The notes under the pieces: generated by a model
The model's database searches: none
The model's input: the letters and a program-made list of their open reading frames with translations, nothing else
What the model was told of the DNA's origin: nothing
Source of the DNA: Chromobacterium phragmitis
GTDB lineage: Bacteria; Pseudomonadota; Gammaproteobacteria; Burkholderiales; Chromobacteriaceae
Length of the DNA: 64,000 bases
NCBI RefSeq assembly: GCF_003325475.1
Contig: NZ_CP029495.1
Span: 310,001-374,000 of the forward strand
Reading direction: 5' to 3'
Program-made: the position numbers and the translations under genes
In this document: piece by piece, positions 63,184 to 64,000 of the stretch
Layout: every line of letters starts with the position of its first letter
Position numbering within the stretch: the first letter of the stretch is position 1

Positions 63184-64000
63184 ATGAGCGACACCCCGCA
63201 AGCGATACTGCTGATGGGCCCCACCGCCTCCGGCAAGACCGGGTTGGCGCTGGAGCTGGCCCGTCGTTTTCCCGTCGAAATCGTCAGCGTCGATTCGGCG
63301 CTGGTCTACCGCGGCATGGACATCGGCACCGCCAAGCCCTCCGCCGAGGAAATGGCCGCCTGCCCCCACCATCTGATAGACATCATCAGCCCGCTGCAAA
63401 GCTATTCCGCCGCGCAGTTCCACGCCGACGCCAACCGGCTGATCGAGGAGATCCAGGCCCGCGGCCGGCTGCCGTTGCTGGTGGGCGGCACCATGCTCTA
63501 TTACAAGGCGCTGCTGGAAGGCCTGTCCGACCTGCCGCAAGCCGACGCCGCGCTGCGCGCCGAACTGGACGCCGACGCCGCGCTGCTGGGCTGGCCGGCG
63601 ATGCACGCCCGCCTGGCCGAGCTGGACCCGGCCACCGCGGCGCGGCTCAATCCCAACGACTCGCAACGCATCCACCGCGCGCTGGAAGTGTGCCTGCTCA
63701 GCGGCAAGCCGATGTCGGAGCTGATCGCCCTGGGCAAGGAGGCGGCGGCGAATTTCCGTTTTCTGCCGCTGGCACTGGTGCCGCGCGAGCGCGGCTGGCT
63801 GCACGCGCGCATCGCCGAGCGCTTCCATCTCATGCTGGAGCAAGGCTTTCTGGACGAAGTCACCCGTCTGCGCGCCCAATACCCCGAGTTGACGCTGAAC
63901 CTTCCCTCGATGCGCTGCGTCGGATACCGACAAGCCTGGGAGCATCAGGACGGCTTGTACGGCATGGATGAGTTTGTCGAACGCGGCGTCGCCGCCACCC
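63184..64000 (+). CDS. miaA: tRNA dimethylallyltransferase (3' end cut off by the window)
   Basis: The frame is open from the ATG at 63184 to the window end, about 272 residues of the usual 310 or so. The P-loop GPTASGKTGLA (residues 12-22) and DSALVYRGMDIGTAKPS near residue 38 are diagnostic. It adds the dimethylallyl group to A37 of tRNAs reading UNN codons. Confidence 0.95.
   Translation, partial: MSDTPQAILLMGPTASGKTGLALELARRFPVEIVSVDSALVYRGMDIGTAKPSAEEMAACPHHLIDIISPLQSYSAAQFHADANRLIEEIQARGRLPLLVGGTMLYYKALLEGLSDLPQADAALRAELDADAALLGWPAMHARLAELDPATAARLNPNDSQRIHRALEVCLLSGKPMSELIALGKEAAANFRFLPLALVPRERGWLHARIAERFHLMLEQGFLDEVTRLRAQYPELTLNLPSMRCVGYRQAWEHQDGLYGMDEFVERGVAAT

Overview
The window looks like a stretch of chromosome from a betaproteobacterium of the order Neisseriales, most likely Chromobacterium or a close relative. 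This rests on high GC with strong G/C third positions, minCDE directly followed by oxyR (a Neisseria-like order), a phasin gene, an adk-kdsB-Trm112-lpxK-exbD-exbB block, gpmI-envC-ctpA, and protein sequences of betaproteobacterial type. No rRNA, tRNA, CRISPR array, phage or insertion sequence is visible. Genus is an inference; no search was run.

Layout. 1-7833 (+): end of hprK, rapZ, ubiX, nnr, an EamA transporter, and a histidine kinase/HD-GYP response regulator pair. 7895-12383 (-): trhA, adk, kdsB, a Trm112-like protein, lpxK, exbD, exbB. 12384-12660: a divergent intergenic region carrying two perfect inverted DnaA boxes. 12661-28170 (mostly +): DUF4442 protein, an ArsR regulator with an operator-like promoter, gpmI-envC-ctpA, argA, yggX, ppk1, DUF456, ettA, a solute-binding protein, an NlpD-like lipoprotein, a DUF1615 lipoprotein, a DUF475 membrane protein. 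28258-29679 (-): two paralogous Gln/Gly/Ser-rich proteins of unknown function. 29888-34502 (-): dcuB-frdABCD, an anaerobic fumarate respiration operon. 34742-40866: coq7, ppa, an unknown gene, phaP, minCDE-oxyR.

41029-53981 (-) is the accessory highlight: eleven tightly packed, often overlapping genes that form a compact biosynthetic gene cluster. From upstream to downstream it encodes an A-T-C NRPS whose adenylation pocket reads as a valine type, a thioesterase, a PhyH-type Fe(II) dioxygenase, a free carrier protein, an isopropylmalate-synthase-like aldolase fused to a cupin domain, a trans-aconitate-type SAM methyltransferase, a stand-alone AMP-forming ligase, a glutamine-dependent asparagine-synthetase-like enzyme, a TauD/TfdA-type dioxygenase, an MFS exporter and a second alpha/beta hydrolase. 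I do not recognise this set as a described pathway. The best working idea is a short valine-containing peptide joined to an unusual alkylmalate-derived acid, possibly carboxyl-methylated and hydroxylated.

54049-64000 returns to core genes: metK with a long AT-rich leader, prlC, a hypothetical membrane-anchored protein, a MarR regulator, greB, a Nudix hydrolase, rluB, scpB, a GNAT acetyltransferase and the start of miaA. A second theme is polyhydroxyalkanoate (PHA) regulation: the phaP promoter is flanked by two TGC-N3-GCA elements, and a 13-base identical copy of one lies on the promoter of the neighbouring unknown gene at about 36148, which suggests co-regulation.
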